Positions 34,736-45,917 of a stretch of 64,000 nt of DNA are shown here, one piece after another. The DNA lies in assembly GCA_004764695.1 (NCBI GenBank), contig SMSO01000006.1, positions 848,859 through 912,858 of the forward strand, written 5' to 3'. Origin of the DNA: Schizochytrium sp. TIO01 (Eukaryota; Sar; Bigyra; Thraustochytrida; Thraustochytriidae). Within the stretch, counting starts at the first letter, position 1; every line of letters starts with the position of its first letter. A program made the position numbers and the translations under genes. The notes under the pieces were generated by a model. The model searched no databases. It was not told the DNA's origin and was given only the letters and a program-made list of their open reading frames with translations.

Positions 34736-35507
34736 CTTGCAAGTGCGTCTCCAAGCACTCTTTGCTAAACCCCACGGGGGCTCATCTAAGATCTGAGTTC
34801 TGGCTTTGCTTCCAATTCTACAGCACTCACCTGGCCCCCTAAAATGTAATGGGTTCTACCAGCCATTATGCCGACCTTAGTGCTTCTATCGATTCATCAA
34901 CCAACCAAAAGAACGAATTTTCAATTTTCGCTTCACCTCTTAAGGACTTCTCTTACCCAAACTCGCAGTCCCAGGCCTAACAACAGTTGAAAGACCTCTT
35001 TCTTTAGCGTTTGTTGAACTAGCCAAGTAGAAATAAATAAAGGGAGCAAGACTCGAAAGGCTGTCACCTCTGTTGCTCTGCAACAATCATTCGGCCCGAG
35101 CCCAGTGACGTTGATTTCTCTTCGCTTTTCGTTTCCCCGTGCAGTTAACTAACTGACCTCTGTCCTAGGCAGGCAGGTGCCGTCACTGGTTCGTACGGCA
35201 ACTTTTATTTATCGATTGATCTGTTGACTTACTCTTGCGTATTGTTTTGTTTGCTTTTGTTTCTTCAACTAACGCGGCTCTTTCTGTGAGACAAGAAATA
35301 AATCAAAGAAAAACTTTCAGCTTTCGGTGTTGGTGACCTTTCTTGTCACATTTTATTATCATTTCTTTCAATCAATGAAATTAAACCAACTATCATAGTA
35401 GTATAACATTACTTCTAAAATTATTTGACGAGTTCCTGCCAGTGCTAAGTCTGTTTATCGTTAGATAAGAAATAAATAATAATTAATTACTAAATAATAA
35501 TTAAATA

Positions 35508-35509
35508 AC

Positions 35510-35547
<38 letters not shown>

Positions 35548-35553
35548 CAACAA
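35508..35553. repeat. (AAT)n/(AAC)n microsatellite
   Basis: AAT units passing into AAC units. Confidence 0.95.
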
Positions 35554-36286
35554 GGTTTTCAATAAAAAGCCGGCTAGACACAGCTAGGACTCGCTTACCT
35601 TAAACGCCTTAGTCACTTGGCTCTCGTCCTTCTTCTAAGCTGTCTCAGGAACTCCGGACCTGCTGTACTGCTTGCTGATCGTCCTGGCGACGTGGGCAGC
35701 CTGCCCGCGTCGCAGTGCCCGGGTTGCGAAGGGCCGACCGGTTTAGTTTGGTCTGTGATCTCAACGTCTGCATGTCAGCTAGGCATTGATTGCGCTGTGC
35801 ACTGGAGACACTTCGAAGCGCTTTGTTTGGCTGGCCTAAGAACTTGAATGCCGCCATCGCCAAGGTTGCCGCTTTCGAAGCCCTTCTCCGGGGAAATTGA
35901 CGACAGCGGCGATGTCTGCTAGCACAAACCGGCGCCAGCGTGCGCTTGGGGCAGGGCACGTCGGCGACGCACCGATAGATGCTGCCTGCCTGCTCAGCCT
36001 TGCGAGGCTTGAGCCAAGAGCAGGTGCACTGCACAGTGTCTGCGGTTGACCGAAGTGGGCGGGCTGGCTACGGGCGACCAAAGAACCTCAACGCCTCGAG
36101 CAGCTTGAAGTAGCTTCTCCTTGGCAACCCGCCTGAAGGTAGGAGGTAGATGTTGACGAGGCCAGCGCACCTACGCAAGTCAGCTCGAATCAGCGCGGAG
36201 CATTTCATGCGCCAGACCTAGACCGAGCTCAAGGTAGTGCATTTCAAGATGAACTGCCAGAGCAGCATGCTGTTCATTTACATCGT

Positions 36287-36370
36287 GCAGAGCAATGCAA
36301 TGCAATGCAGAGCAATGCAATGCAGAGCAAGGCGATGCAGAGCGGTGCAGCGCAAAGCAATGCAGCGCAA
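36287..36370. repeat. GCAATGCA-based tandem repeat
   Basis: Imperfect units of AGAGCAATGCAATGC, rich in GCA steps and internally near-palindromic (TGCAATGCA), within a GC-rich island. Confidence 0.85.
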
Positions 36371-37363
36371 GCCAGCGAGCGCAGTCTACATGTATGAACG
36401 TAGCATGCGTGGTTGGTTGGCGGGTTAGCACTCTTCAGGAGGTCAGTACCGGCACGGCGAGCTCTGTGGCTTCGTGGAGCCAGGGTCCCGCTCACCTCAC
36501 GCACCATTTGCAAAGTGCGGCGCAGCAGAGCTAGGTGCCTCAGGCAAGCAAGCAAAAAGAGAGCGCGTGACCATGGATGAACACAAGGAGTGTCTATGGC
36601 GAGCCGTCGCCAGCGCTGCACGGGCCCGCAAGTTAGCTCCTGTGCTCCAAGCGAAACGCCTGACCAGACGGGATCTCTGTGACCTTCACAGAGGTCCTGT
36701 CGACCGATGTGGTCGGGCCATGCTCGTGCAGACCAGCTTCAACTGCAAAAGAGCGCCCCATGCCATAATGGCAGAGACCTTCGAGCGGAGTGACCTTCGA
36801 GCGGAGAACCTGCCAGAGAACGAACGTGAACTTATAATTTAACTTTTCATCGCAGTCCTCTGATTCCTGCTACTTTACCGTATTCTACCTCCCTGTGAAT
36901 GTCTTTGGCAGGTCGACAGAAGAGATGCGACGCGTGCACCTTTGAGATAAGCAGAATGCAGCAGCCCCTTCGTCTCTAGAGAAAGTCTCGGACGAAGATT
37001 GGCAGCAGATGGAGAATAAAGAAGAAAAAGAAAACGAAAGAGAAAAGGAGAAACCCTGTCCCATCTCGGCTGCTCGAGAGGCCAACGTGAAAGGGTTATC
37101 GTCGGAGGCCACCGGCATCCCATTTTATCCAGTCGTGCATCCAGTTGTTAAGCTTTCCATGGTCCTTTGGAAGCTGCCTTTGAGCGTGGCCAACAGGTGC
37201 TTTCAAGCCCCAGCATTGGCAGTAGATAAGAACCTGCCAGTACCGAAGATTTTTTACCCAAGTTAATAAATTTTAACTTATTCCCTCTGACAATGAAAGT
37301 GTGAAAGTGCCTGTTTTAGGTAGGTTAGTTGTACCCAACTACTGCTATCTTTCATCAGACTAG

Positions 37364-37419
37364 TTTGATTGATTGATTAATTGTTTGTTTGTTTGTTTGT
37401 TTGTTTGTTTGTTTGTTTG
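37364..37419. repeat. (TTGA)n then (TTGT)n microsatellite
   Basis: Three TTGA/TTAA units followed by about ten perfect TTGT units. Confidence 0.95.
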
Positions 37420-39135
37420 AGGTGTTTTTACTTAGCAATAAATAAACGTTTACTGATAAGGTATCTATATATATAGGTACCACTCGCTCACTTCGAGGGC
37501 ATAAACTCTCCGGGGCTGCGACTGTTGGAGCTTTGCGATTTCACGTTTGGCAATTGAAGCGAAGCCCATAAGTGCGTTTAGATTGTGGAGTAGATCACAA
37601 GTGTACGTAGTTGCGTAGGTAGCTGTGCAAGGCAGTAAGCGTATGAAGAATGATGAGGGTCTAGACATGCATCACGCTGTGCCCTCGGAAGTAATGCAAG
37701 AACAGGCAACACGCAAAAGCAAACTTTCTACTCTAAGAGTAATATCATTACAGTAGGAAAGTACTTGACATCTCAACAACCAAAACCAGAGCATAGATCG
37801 ATGGGCTAAAGTAAGTTTGTTTGCTAAAGCTCGGGGTGCTTGCCTTAGGGAGGAGTGTCACAAACTGAAAGTTTAGGTAGGTACGAATGTGAAAAACGCA
37901 CTAGAGCTATTTCTTGCAGCCATGTATTATCATATGTTTGAAGTAGTAACAACTATAAACTCAATGTTAAATCGGCCGAGGCGTACAGGAATGGAAACCG
38001 TTTACGTTCGCAAATGCATTTCCTCTTGCAAATATGAAGAGGAATGTATACAATACGTCGTGCAGTTCAAAGAATGCCGAGGAGAGACGTGTCACCAGTA
38101 CAGACAAATCGTGATGTACATGTGAGGTGACAAATTGAGTATGTGTAAAGTGAATTAACTCTACAATCCAACCTTCAAACCATTAGGTACTGGAAGTACA
38201 AGCTGCTCACTTCTTTTGCCCAATTGAACAGACAAGTGGGACAAGGTAACTCAGAAACGAATCCAGCATAGCGTCTGTATGCCTGCCAGTACCGTGACAA
38301 TATAACAGACCGGGCTTTTAAAAGTTAGCGCTGAGCCGATTGAAAGAAAGATAAGCAGGCACCTTAGATTCGATTCTTTGCTTCTCTTTTGTGTACGTGG
38401 TTTTCTTATACTATCTAGGCAGTTGTGATGCAATTGATTTTGTTCGTTCTTGAAAAATGATTTTCATGAAGACAAATTTTGCTGTGTTGTGCTTAAGTTA
38501 CTTTATCCATGGCTTGACTCTACCTAATTGAAAAAAGCGTAAATATCATATCAAACAATACTTCAGACACTTAACCTGTTTTGATTTTGTGAAAGTGGTG
38601 TATTGAGGTAGAACTGACTCTATTCCATTAGTGTTCGTTTAATTTAAAAATAAAGCGGCCCCGTTGGAGTACACTTCAGCCTTTTTGAAAAATGTAACGC
38701 TTTGCAAGTTCGTCCCATTTGTGCTGTCAGCAAGAAAATTGCCGGGCTCAATTCATTGTGCTTCTTCAAGATCTCGTATCATGTGCCATAGGTTTGTACA
38801 TTTATATACCCTAGCGTAATATACCTAGATGAAGCATCACAGGGAAGATGATTACAAAATGTGTGACAGAAAATCCACGTCTCAACGGTGTTGTTATATT
38901 TCGAGTAAATAGGTTTTCATACTGCTTTCATGTTATGTCTAATTGTATTTCTTTCTTTTTCTTTAAACTGACGTGTCCGTAAATGTGTGGTGAAATAATT
39001 ATTCGTTACACAGAGATCAAGAGAGCAAATATTTGTATTTTAAAATGATTAACCTAATAGAACAAAAGAACATCAGGCAATAGAGCAAACGCATCTACCA
39101 CATGTATTCTATAGATTGTCAGCCTTGCACATATA

Positions 39136-40530
39136 CTAGCTTACAACAAAGAAGTAATAAATGAAATACATGTGCATGTGGGATATCGCACATACTAAAG
39201 TTAATGCCAACCATGGCCATCGAGGTAAAGTAGGGGGCGATATAACTGTGACTGGATATCCCCTCATGAAGCATATAAATTCTTTCATTATATGTGCAAT
39301 CTGATTAAGGATGAGCATGAAGCAACAACGCAGCAAAATCTCCTGGATACTCCCTGTCCACGCCTGTATAGAAAATGCACAGCAAATAACAAGCGAAAGT
39401 TTTTCACCGATTTCGTTATGCACAACCATTGCTGTCAGATGTTCTTTTGTCATGAAATTAGTCAGTTGACGGAACCGCAATGTAATGATAACTTGGCATA
39501 AATCAAGAGCAAAGCTCACTAGGATAGAACCGATAAAAGAGCTGCGTGATGAAGAAAGAAGAAGGACAACTCGCACTGGAGGCGTCAGAAATATGTCTAG
39601 TGAAAGAATTCGAAAGGCGCGTTGCTCTGAATATAGTTCATCTTCCTTCACATTTCGTGAACTTTTCTGGATCTTGGTGGCGATCATATCTCCTAAATGT
39701 CGCCCGGAGACGTGCAGAGAAGGAACAAAAAAGCCCATAATAAGGATATCAACGAATACTGTGGTACTCTTCCCTACAAACGTTGACAAGAACAGATATA
39801 TTGGACAAAGGAAGCATAGGCCCATCGCACTTGCTGACACAATAAACCTCCTAAGGAGGCTTTTAATCGATGGTATACGATCCATCTTGCGAATCAAAGA
39901 AATGACGAGAAAACTTGCAATATAGAAGCCTGATACAAACCGATATTCAAAAATACGACTATCAGATTGGAATCCAGACACAGCAAGCAGTATAACCCAA
40001 GAAACGACAAGAAGTAAGATTCGTATCGGAAGGATCCAATCAAAGTGATTCCAGGATGTTGAAAGACCGATGGTAAGCATAAGCAGAACAGATTCAAACA
40101 TAAAAAACGCTAAGAGCTCAAAATCCTTTTCGCGAGCATCCAATGCATCCTGAGACAGTGGTGAGCGTTGGGAACCTATCATCAACGTAAACAAAATCAT
40201 CAGCGAGGAAGCCCCTGCCACCCAAAACATACCAATCAAGGATACCTTCAGAGAAAACCATAAAAACTGACGTTGTCTGCGAAATTCATCCTGCCAGGTC
40301 AGTGTATACTTTACAGTATACGATTGCCGTCTCTCTGATTTCCCAACAATGGCCTTCACCACACGAGCAGTTTGGTCAGCAGCAGCGTGCAGCTTCGCTT
40401 TTGAAGTTGATTCTGTTCGAGCACCCACATTCTGCTCCTTGTCATCTACAATACTCTTTATACCGCATGCATCCTCGGCTGCTAAATCGTTGGCAAGATC
40501 GGCTGGGAGAATTAAAGCTCCTCGAGCCAT
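39136..40530 (-). CDS. Polytopic membrane protein, unrecognised family, paralogue 2
   Basis: 464 residues from an ATG, with a soluble N-terminus of about 88 residues and roughly eight to ten helices after it. It is collinear with the gene at 30780-32162. Shared points include SW at 159-160 and an Arg in the next helix, SLIR at 211-214, the core PPVRVVLLLSSS at 317-328 followed by Asp343, and MVVHNEIGEK at 368-377. Identity is low overall and concentrated in residues 300-380, so the duplication is old or has diverged fast. The C-terminus ends inside or just after a helix rich in Met, Tyr and Phe. Function unknown. Confidence 0.78.
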   Translation of the reverse strand: MARGALILPADLANDLAAEDACGIKSIVDDKEQNVGARTESTSKAKLHAAADQTARVVKAIVGKSERRQSYTVKYTLTWQDEFRRQRQFLWFSLKVSLIGMFWVAGASSLMILFTLMIGSQRSPLSQDALDAREKDFELLAFFMFESVLLMLTIGLSTSWNHFDWILPIRILLLVVSWVILLAVSGFQSDSRIFEYRFVSGFYIASFLVISLIRKMDRIPSIKSLLRRFIVSASAMGLCFLCPIYLFLSTFVGKSTTVFVDILIMGFFVPSLHVSGRHLGDMIATKIQKSSRNVKEDELYSEQRAFRILSLDIFLTPPVRVVLLLSSSRSSFIGSILVSFALDLCQVIITLRFRQLTNFMTKEHLTAMVVHNEIGEKLSLVICCAFSIQAWTGSIQEILLRCCFMLILNQIAHIMKEFICFMRGYPVTVISPPTLPRWPWLALTLVCAISHMHMYFIYYFFVVS

Positions 40531-42053
40531 CGTCGAAACCGATAGTCATCTCGTAGATGTCAACGATTTGAGTCTACTACATGTTTAGTTTCTCATTTTT
40601 AAAGCAAACAAGTTCAACAGCGATCAATAATAGGTATGTTCTACCATGGTAGGGAACCAACTATATACAGAGTTAAAGTTGCGAATGAAAGGACGCTTGT
40701 ATTCGTTCCATGACTCATATCGTACAGCGTATATTAATCTATTTGTGACTTTAAAAAATGTATTAGATTCAGTGAAACAGAATAATCAACGGCTCAGTAT
40801 CTAACCAAAAGAATAGTACATGGTAGCATGTGTCCTTTCATCGAAATATGATACTTATATACTAGTAGATGGAAGCTTCAAGTATGTTAAGTATAGGCCC
40901 TACATTATATATTTATCCGCTTGTTGCATTGTGTTGTACTGTACTATGCTTGGCTCCTACGTGTTTTTCCTTTTGTATTTAGCGTCCTTATAATTATATT
41001 CTAGGATTTTATTTTTGGAGCCTCAGCTTTCTTGTTTATATGGTAATTTACCAAATGTCTCACATAAATCCGTTATCTCAATATAAACTACCTATTACTA
41101 TAATACTATAATACTACTTAAGGTAAGCTGAAGCTGACCACCCAAAACGTAGGAGGTGGCAAGCTGTGGTAGTTTGCCAGAAATGCAGTGGAAGAAATCG
41201 CCAGGGCTAATCGGTATTATCAGTAGGTAAATCATATGCATAGAATGAAAATGGGTTTCCTACTATTATCTAACAGAAAAAGCATATTAGAGTTGGAGGA
41301 AGAATTCCACGCATTTGTTTTATATTTGACTGAGTTCCAAACGACGTACGTAAGAGGTGATCTGACCTAAAAATACGATAGCGCATCCGCTATTACAACG
41401 ACAATTCGGTGAATAATAAAGTTAAACATAGGTCCTTATGCAGGGCCACGTCATACAATTGCCTTGGGTCTCCTTCTCGGCTCTCCTTGGTAGATAATTT
41501 TGTTTTGTTTTTTTGAGAATAAAATGATTCCAAGATTATGTGTTATACTTCAGGACTTAATTTAGACTTAAACAAGGTTTATTTGCAAGTTACTCCAGTC
41601 AATATAAAAGGCCCGGCCAGTTCCGCTAAAGCTGAGTGATATTTAAGGTGATATTTAAGACTGAAAGCGAATACAGAGCGCTTCCAGATCTTGGCGCTTA
41701 CAAAATAGTCAGAATTGCCAACTCTTCTTTTAAGCCAACAAAGACTAGCGATTATAAATAGTTGGCTAAATGTATTCGTTTCGCTTGAAAAGATGGATCT
41801 AATCATCTTAATACGTGCGACAAGGAAGTCCACTGCTGCAAGATAAACTTTAAAAGGGGAGAAAGAAAACTTAGTTACATTGGGCCTGAGTGCCAGTAAA
41901 GAAAGCTAAGGCAGTTGAGAAGAGTGATGTTGTAAAATGAAATGGTCCTCTTGCTGGAGATCTTAAATAAAAATCTATTCAAGGAAAGATTCTCGGAACG
42001 GCCTCGGTGTATATTTGAGTTCGTTCCTATGATTTGGTATAACCTCGTGAGAT
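40531..42053. other. Intergenic, no gene seen
   Basis: 1.5 kb AT-rich. A TAGGTA...TACCATGGTA cluster lies near 40630-40650, just upstream of paralogue 2. Nothing else supportable. Confidence 0.6.
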
Positions 42054-42551
42054 TTAAGCCCAGCCAAGAGATTTGCGCACACATTCGTCTGCTTTTGCAT
42101 TAAAAGCATCTCGGTCGGTGCGCCACATTTTTGCAGCATCAATGTTGGCTGGACTCTCATCATTTGGCTCTGCTAACATGCTAATGACTGAGAGGATGAT
42201 TTTTTCAATACTTTGCACAGGTGACCAGCGCTCACAAGACTGTTCATAACCAAACTTGTCTTCTACAGGTTCGTGAAGGATACTGATGCAGACTTTACCG
42301 TCGGGGTAAACATTTGGGTGCCACAAAGGCTGCGTGAAGCGCATGACAGGCGGGTTGAGCGGATAGTCCTTCGGAAAGCTTAATGTGCTGTGAAAGCAGC
42401 CACCATCATAAGGCGTTCCCTCAGGGCCCAGAAAAACACACTCCCACTCGAGCATGTTGCTCTCATCGCCAGCAGGGCCTGCTGCCACGCCGGCTGGAGG
42501 TCGAACAGATAGTTCTTTGTATTCCAAGAGAAGTCTCTTCATGGCCATCAT
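42054..42551 (-). CDS. UBE2G2: E2 ubiquitin-conjugating enzyme, UBC7/UBE2G2 family
   Basis: ER-associated degradation E2 that builds Lys48 chains with membrane RING ligases. The first in-frame ATG is at 42551; a longer frame begins only with TTG. This gives 165 residues, the same length as human UBE2G2. All family marks are present: LSFPKDYPLNPP, HPNVYPDGKVCISIL with the catalytic Cys, and the class-specific acidic-loop insertion after it (HEPVEDKFGYEQSCERWSP). The C-terminal part carries SVISMLAEPNDESPANIDA and KMWR. Intronless. The family usually needs a membrane partner (Cue1/AUP1-like) for ER recruitment; none is encoded nearby. Confidence 0.97.
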   Translation of the reverse strand: MMAMKRLLLEYKELSVRPPAGVAAGPAGDESNMLEWECVFLGPEGTPYDGGCFHSTLSFPKDYPLNPPVMRFTQPLWHPNVYPDGKVCISILHEPVEDKFGYEQSCERWSPVQSIEKIILSVISMLAEPNDESPANIDAAKMWRTDRDAFNAKADECVRKSLGWA

Positions 42552-44006
42552 GGTGTCTAATAATATATTGAAATACAGCAACAGTAAACTATCTCAACCT
42601 GCAAGACCTGCCCTTTCCAAGGCTCTAAACAACTGCTGCGTAGTTAACCGTGTTTAGTCTCCGCGGATTGTCCCTTATACAGAAGACAAGGCTATCGCTC
42701 AGTATGCCCTTGGTTGGCAAGTCTTCTCGCGAAGTTCACCAAATTCGTGAACAATCGAAAGCAGTGACACTTAATATGCACGCGAAGGGGGGCAACTCCT
42801 CGCAGGTGTCTTGGGGGATAGAACTCAACACTATGTAGGTCGCTACCTTCAGTCTCTAGGAATAGAGCTGTGCAAGAGAAATGGAATTGATGCACCGCCC
42901 CGGTGTCGGGTTTTCTTGTGTGATGTGTCCTCCTTAATCTCTTTGAAAATAATCTGAATAAAGAAAATACCGTAAACACCTTAATTCAAACGGAACATTT
43001 TGAACACCTTAAATGTTTATCCTGCTGTACCAGAAATTCATTTCATCAGTTTGTTGCTTGCTATAACGGCACGAGATGACTTCTTTAAAGGCTTTTAAGT
43101 TTGACCTCTTAGAACATTGTGTAGTTTGTGGGGTGTTTATGTGCTTCGCTTTTCATGTGCCCTTTTAGTAGATTTGAGAGGCGATTTAGGGAACTTGAGT
43201 TTGACAAAAATGCAGTAGCAAAATTGCTGCGAGCACTCTTTTAGCGTAAGCATTCATTTCCACAAGGTAGCTAGCTATAGATTCATACAAGCACGAAACT
43301 GCTATATCTTTATGAATGCCGTATAAAGTCGTTGTTAAACGAATCCGGATATCAGCCCTTCTTTAGCTTAAATAAGTATTTTGCAAAGACAGGATTTGAT
43401 GGCAGTCGCGTACCTTAATCCCGCGCTTTCCTTCGTATCTGTCATAATTATCTCTAGGAAAAGAAATAAACCAGACATATCGGGGCAAAGCACCGCCTAT
43501 TTGGTAAACCCGAGTTATGATTCACTACTCTTCACAAGAATCAGTTTGCATAAAAGCTCCGTGCTTGTCAATTCAAGATCGGGCATTGCTTGTTATTTAC
43601 TCTAAGCTACGCAATTTCTTCCATTCCCAGCGAAGTCTCTCTCGGCCAGTCAGGCCAGAACATCTCTTTTCAAGTCTCTCCCACGGCTGGTACTACCTGC
43701 ATCACATATCGAAACCTTCAAATCCTCCAAGACATCGCCCTGTTGCAAAACTCCAAAGCAATAAATAATCCCCACTCATTTCCCAACCTGCGGCAATCCC
43801 ACATCTACCTTCACATATCCCAATCCTCTCTCCACGTTATCCAGCTCGTTTTCCAAGTCCTCCTGCCATTTCAACATACCAATCGATCAATCAGCCTCTT
43901 GAAATTAATCGCCACCAAAATCTCAATCTTCTTCTTCTGTTGGAACCAAAAACACAACGATGGAAAAAAAAAGAAGGCGTAGCCAGTGAGCTTATTAAGG
44001 CCCGTA
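42552..44006. other. Intergenic upstream of UBC7 and downstream of tRNA-Arg copy 1
   Basis: 1.45 kb. No supported gene. The right end carries the oligo-A tract that is the Pol III terminator of the minus-strand tRNA. Confidence 0.55.
43964..43972 (-). terminator. Pol III oligo-T terminator of tRNA-Arg copy 1
   Basis: Nine A on the plus strand, that is nine T on the transcribed strand, 34 nt past the tRNA 3' end. No earlier run of four T lies between. Confidence 0.8.
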
Positions 44007-44078
44007 GTCGCTGAGGAGGGTCGAACTCCTGACTTCTGGATTCGAAGTCCAGCACGCTAACCACTGCGTCACAGCGAC
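44007..44078 (-). tRNA. tRNA-Arg(TCG), copy 1
   Basis: 72-nt cloverleaf with no intron. The 7-bp acceptor GTCGCTG/CAGCGAC, D stem ACGC/GCGT, anticodon stem CTGGA/TCCAG and T stem AGGAG/CTCCT all pair fully. The anticodon loop is CTTCGAA, anticodon TCG, decoding CGA and, with wobble, other CGN codons. The T loop TTCGACC gives a good B box and the D arm a good A box. CCA is not encoded. The gene is identical to copy 2, 640 bp away on the same strand. Confidence 0.98.
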
Positions 44079-44276
44079 GCTATGCATTACCCGCGTTGAA
44101 TACGCGGATGTCTCTGTACGGCGAACAAAGCCTGAAAAACATTCGCTTCGAGATTCACTCCTACTGAGCGCTAGAGTTAGCTAGCAAAGAGCGGAGACGC
44201 CGCAAACTGCTGCGCTGAGCGCAGAAGAGCCTTCGCAGATCCACGGGCGAAAGCTCCAGGGACACCGAAAGAAGGC

Positions 44277-44426
44277 TCAAACATCGTCGTCCTCGTTGTC
44301 GTCGTCGTCGATTTGCACGCACTCTGAGTCTTCGTCAATCGCCTGCGACGCTATCTCCGCAAGGTTTCTCGAGCGGCCGTTAGGCCTCTTTTCGCTACAG
44401 CTCAGATCAAATCGCACACCCTCATA
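44277..44426 (-). other. Short coding-like frame, possible terminal exon
   Basis: A 49-codon open stretch without an ATG, ending in TGA. The reading is protein-like: basic NGRSRNLAEIASQAI, then an acidic end VQIDDDDNEDDDV that fits a SUMO-interacting motif (hydrophobic core plus acidic run). A TAG splice acceptor could open it on its 5' side. No upstream exon was identified, so it may be an exon of an unseen gene, a relic, or chance. Confidence 0.25.
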
Positions 44427-44678
44427 CTACCGCCACTATTAGGTGCTAGGTAGAAACGAAACGAATGAAAAAGAACTTCAACAAGGCAAGTGCATCCCAA
44501 ATCCTCTCCACACCGTGCAAACGGAAAAGGCGAAAGCCTCAGCCATCGCCGCTCGCTGCTTCAAAATCTCCTCCAACCGGTCCTGAGCGGGCAAAAATGA
44601 AGGCGCCAGTCTCAAGAAGCTTCGTTCCTGAGGTTGATGACTGCGAGTCGAGGGCCAAAAGAGGAGGGAAAAGGAGGG

Positions 44679-44686
44679 AAAAAAAA
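44679..44686 (-). terminator. Pol III oligo-T terminator of tRNA-Arg copy 2
   Basis: Eight A on the plus strand, 28 nt beyond the tRNA 3' end. Confidence 0.8.
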
Positions 44687-44714
44687 GTAGCTGATGGGCA
44701 TTTAAGTGCCCTAA

Positions 44715-44786
44715 GTCGCTGAGGAGGGTCGAACTCCTGACTTCTGGATTCGAAGTCCAGCACGCTAACCACTGCGTCACAGCGAC
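44715..44786 (-). tRNA. tRNA-Arg(TCG), copy 2
   Basis: Base-for-base identical to copy 1 over 72 nt, same strand. Flanks beyond two bases differ, so either the duplication is old with conserved RNA sequence, or the copies are homogenised. Confidence 0.98.
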
Positions 44787-45383
44787 GCTGCTGATTGCTA
44801 GCAGGCTACACAGGCTTATAAAGGGTGTGCTCCCGCACGCCCCGCCCAAGGTGGGCGCCAAGCCCGCCTCTCGAGCCGTCACCGGCAGCCTCGACAAGTC
44901 TGCGGGCAAAGGCCAAGGCTTGGGAACGAAGGAGGAACTATGGGAATAGGGTAAACAAGAATTTTGGGGCTCGAAGATGACATGGAAGGGCATCAATGAC
45001 ATGCGTTAAGGTCGTGGTAAAAAATTAAGCTTTGACGCCGAATGTGCGTGGAAAACAGCTCTGGGGATGGCGGCGGAAGTCAAACTTGGATGAAGATGGT
45101 CGAAGCAGAGTTTGGCGTCGCTGTGCCAAATTATAGCTTCGCAGACCACATCGATGGCGCGAATGACCGCCATTTCTGCGCTTGACGGCGATGCTATCGG
45201 AAGGCCTAGCTTTTATCCTAGGATAGACATAATACCTCCATTAAGTCGCAGGAAATCATTGGAATAAATCTACAAAACGTGGTTAAAAAGAAGAAGGCAA
45301 GCAAATCCAAAAGTTGAACTGCGGCTCCTCACGAGCTTAGACCTCAGACCTGGCGCGAGTTTGGCTGCGGGTAGATCGAAAGG
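44787..45383. other. Region between tRNA-Arg copy 2 and MED21-like gene
   Basis: About 600 bp. A plus-strand frame through it looks somewhat protein-like but is broken by several stops. No identity can be given. Confidence 0.5.
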
Positions 45384-45917
45384 ATGTCTGCGCCGGAACC
45401 GTCTCCTGCAGAGGGTGGTGACCTCACGCGAGATGGCGCTGTGCGCCCCACCGACAGCGTGACGGCGCTCCAGAACGAGCTGGTCAAGCTTGGCCAGGGC
45501 ATGGCAACTGTTCTTGAGGACGTTTTACAAATGCACGCACCAGAAAATGTGCCGGCACCTCCTCCAGGTGTGGATCCAGCTGTTTTCTACCCAGAGTACT
45601 GGCGCAAGCAGCGTGAACAGTTTGCCACACGAGGCTTCGAGCAAATTGCCGATTCTGCCGGTGTTGACGGACCTCGCGAAAAACTTCGGGCCAAGGCTCG
45701 CGAGATGGTGGATGTCGTAAGGGCGGTGAATAAGCTGATGGAAGACAATGGAATTGTTCGCAGCGAGGATGATCAGCTCAAGGAACTTCAGGAGCTTAGC
45801 GATGATAATGCCAAGGCTCACGAAGAGCTAGAGAATGCAGTGACGGATGCCAACGAGTTCCTCTCAAGAGTAGCTGAGCTGCAGCGCCGAGTGGCTGCTG
45901 GAGCGCTTGACTTTTAA
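45384..45917 (+). CDS. MED21: Mediator subunit 21-like protein
   Basis: 177 residues from an ATG. MED21 is a small coiled-coil subunit of the Mediator middle module that pairs with MED7. The protein starts with a disordered stretch of about 24 residues. It then has the family-like opening DSVTALQNELVKLGQGM (25-41), a Pro-rich loop holding a diagnostic-looking AP block (52-64), and two predicted helices at 98-122 and 128-172. The second helix contains DDQLKELQELSDDNAKAHEEL, comparable to the E-x-x-L-x-x-L-x-x-x-N pattern of MED21. The fit is by pattern and length (MED21 is about 140-150 residues), not by a single decisive motif. Another small coiled-coil protein such as a prefoldin-type subunit is the main alternative. 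Confidence 0.6.
   Translation: MSAPEPSPAEGGDLTRDGAVRPTDSVTALQNELVKLGQGMATVLEDVLQMHAPENVPAPPPGVDPAVFYPEYWRKQREQFATRGFEQIADSAGVDGPREKLRAKAREMVDVVRAVNKLMEDNGIVRSEDDQLKELQELSDDNAKAHEELENAVTDANEFLSRVAELQRRVAAGALDF

Larger units (their letters stand above)
34736..39135. other. Long intergenic region with repeats and a GC-rich island
   Basis: 4.4 kb without an assignable gene. It holds an (AAT)n tract, a GC-rich island at 35620-36850 containing a GCAATGCA repeat, and a (TTGT)n tract. A Cys-rich open frame at 37889-38125 (+) starts with GTG and matches nothing I know. Confidence 0.55.
44079..44714. other. Spacer between the two tRNA-Arg genes
   Basis: Mostly noncoding. It contains the minus-strand coding-like frame at 44277-44426 (listed separately) and an ATG-started plus-strand frame at 44465-44722 encoding a Lys/Arg/Pro-rich 85-residue peptide that runs into tRNA copy 2. 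I see no domain in it and do not call it a gene. A 6-bp hairpin CCGCGT/ACGCGG is at 44092-44108. Confidence 0.5.

Noticed and set aside
37889-38125. A Cys-rich 78-codon frame that might be a small secreted protein.
   Set aside because: Starts with GTG right after a stop, has no signal peptide or regular Cys spacing, and no neighbouring support.
43776-43877. An ATG-started 33-codon minus-strand frame (begins MLKWQEDLENELDNVER) that looks coding.
   Set aside because: Too short, no acceptor or donor context I can defend, and it lies just past the tRNA terminator.
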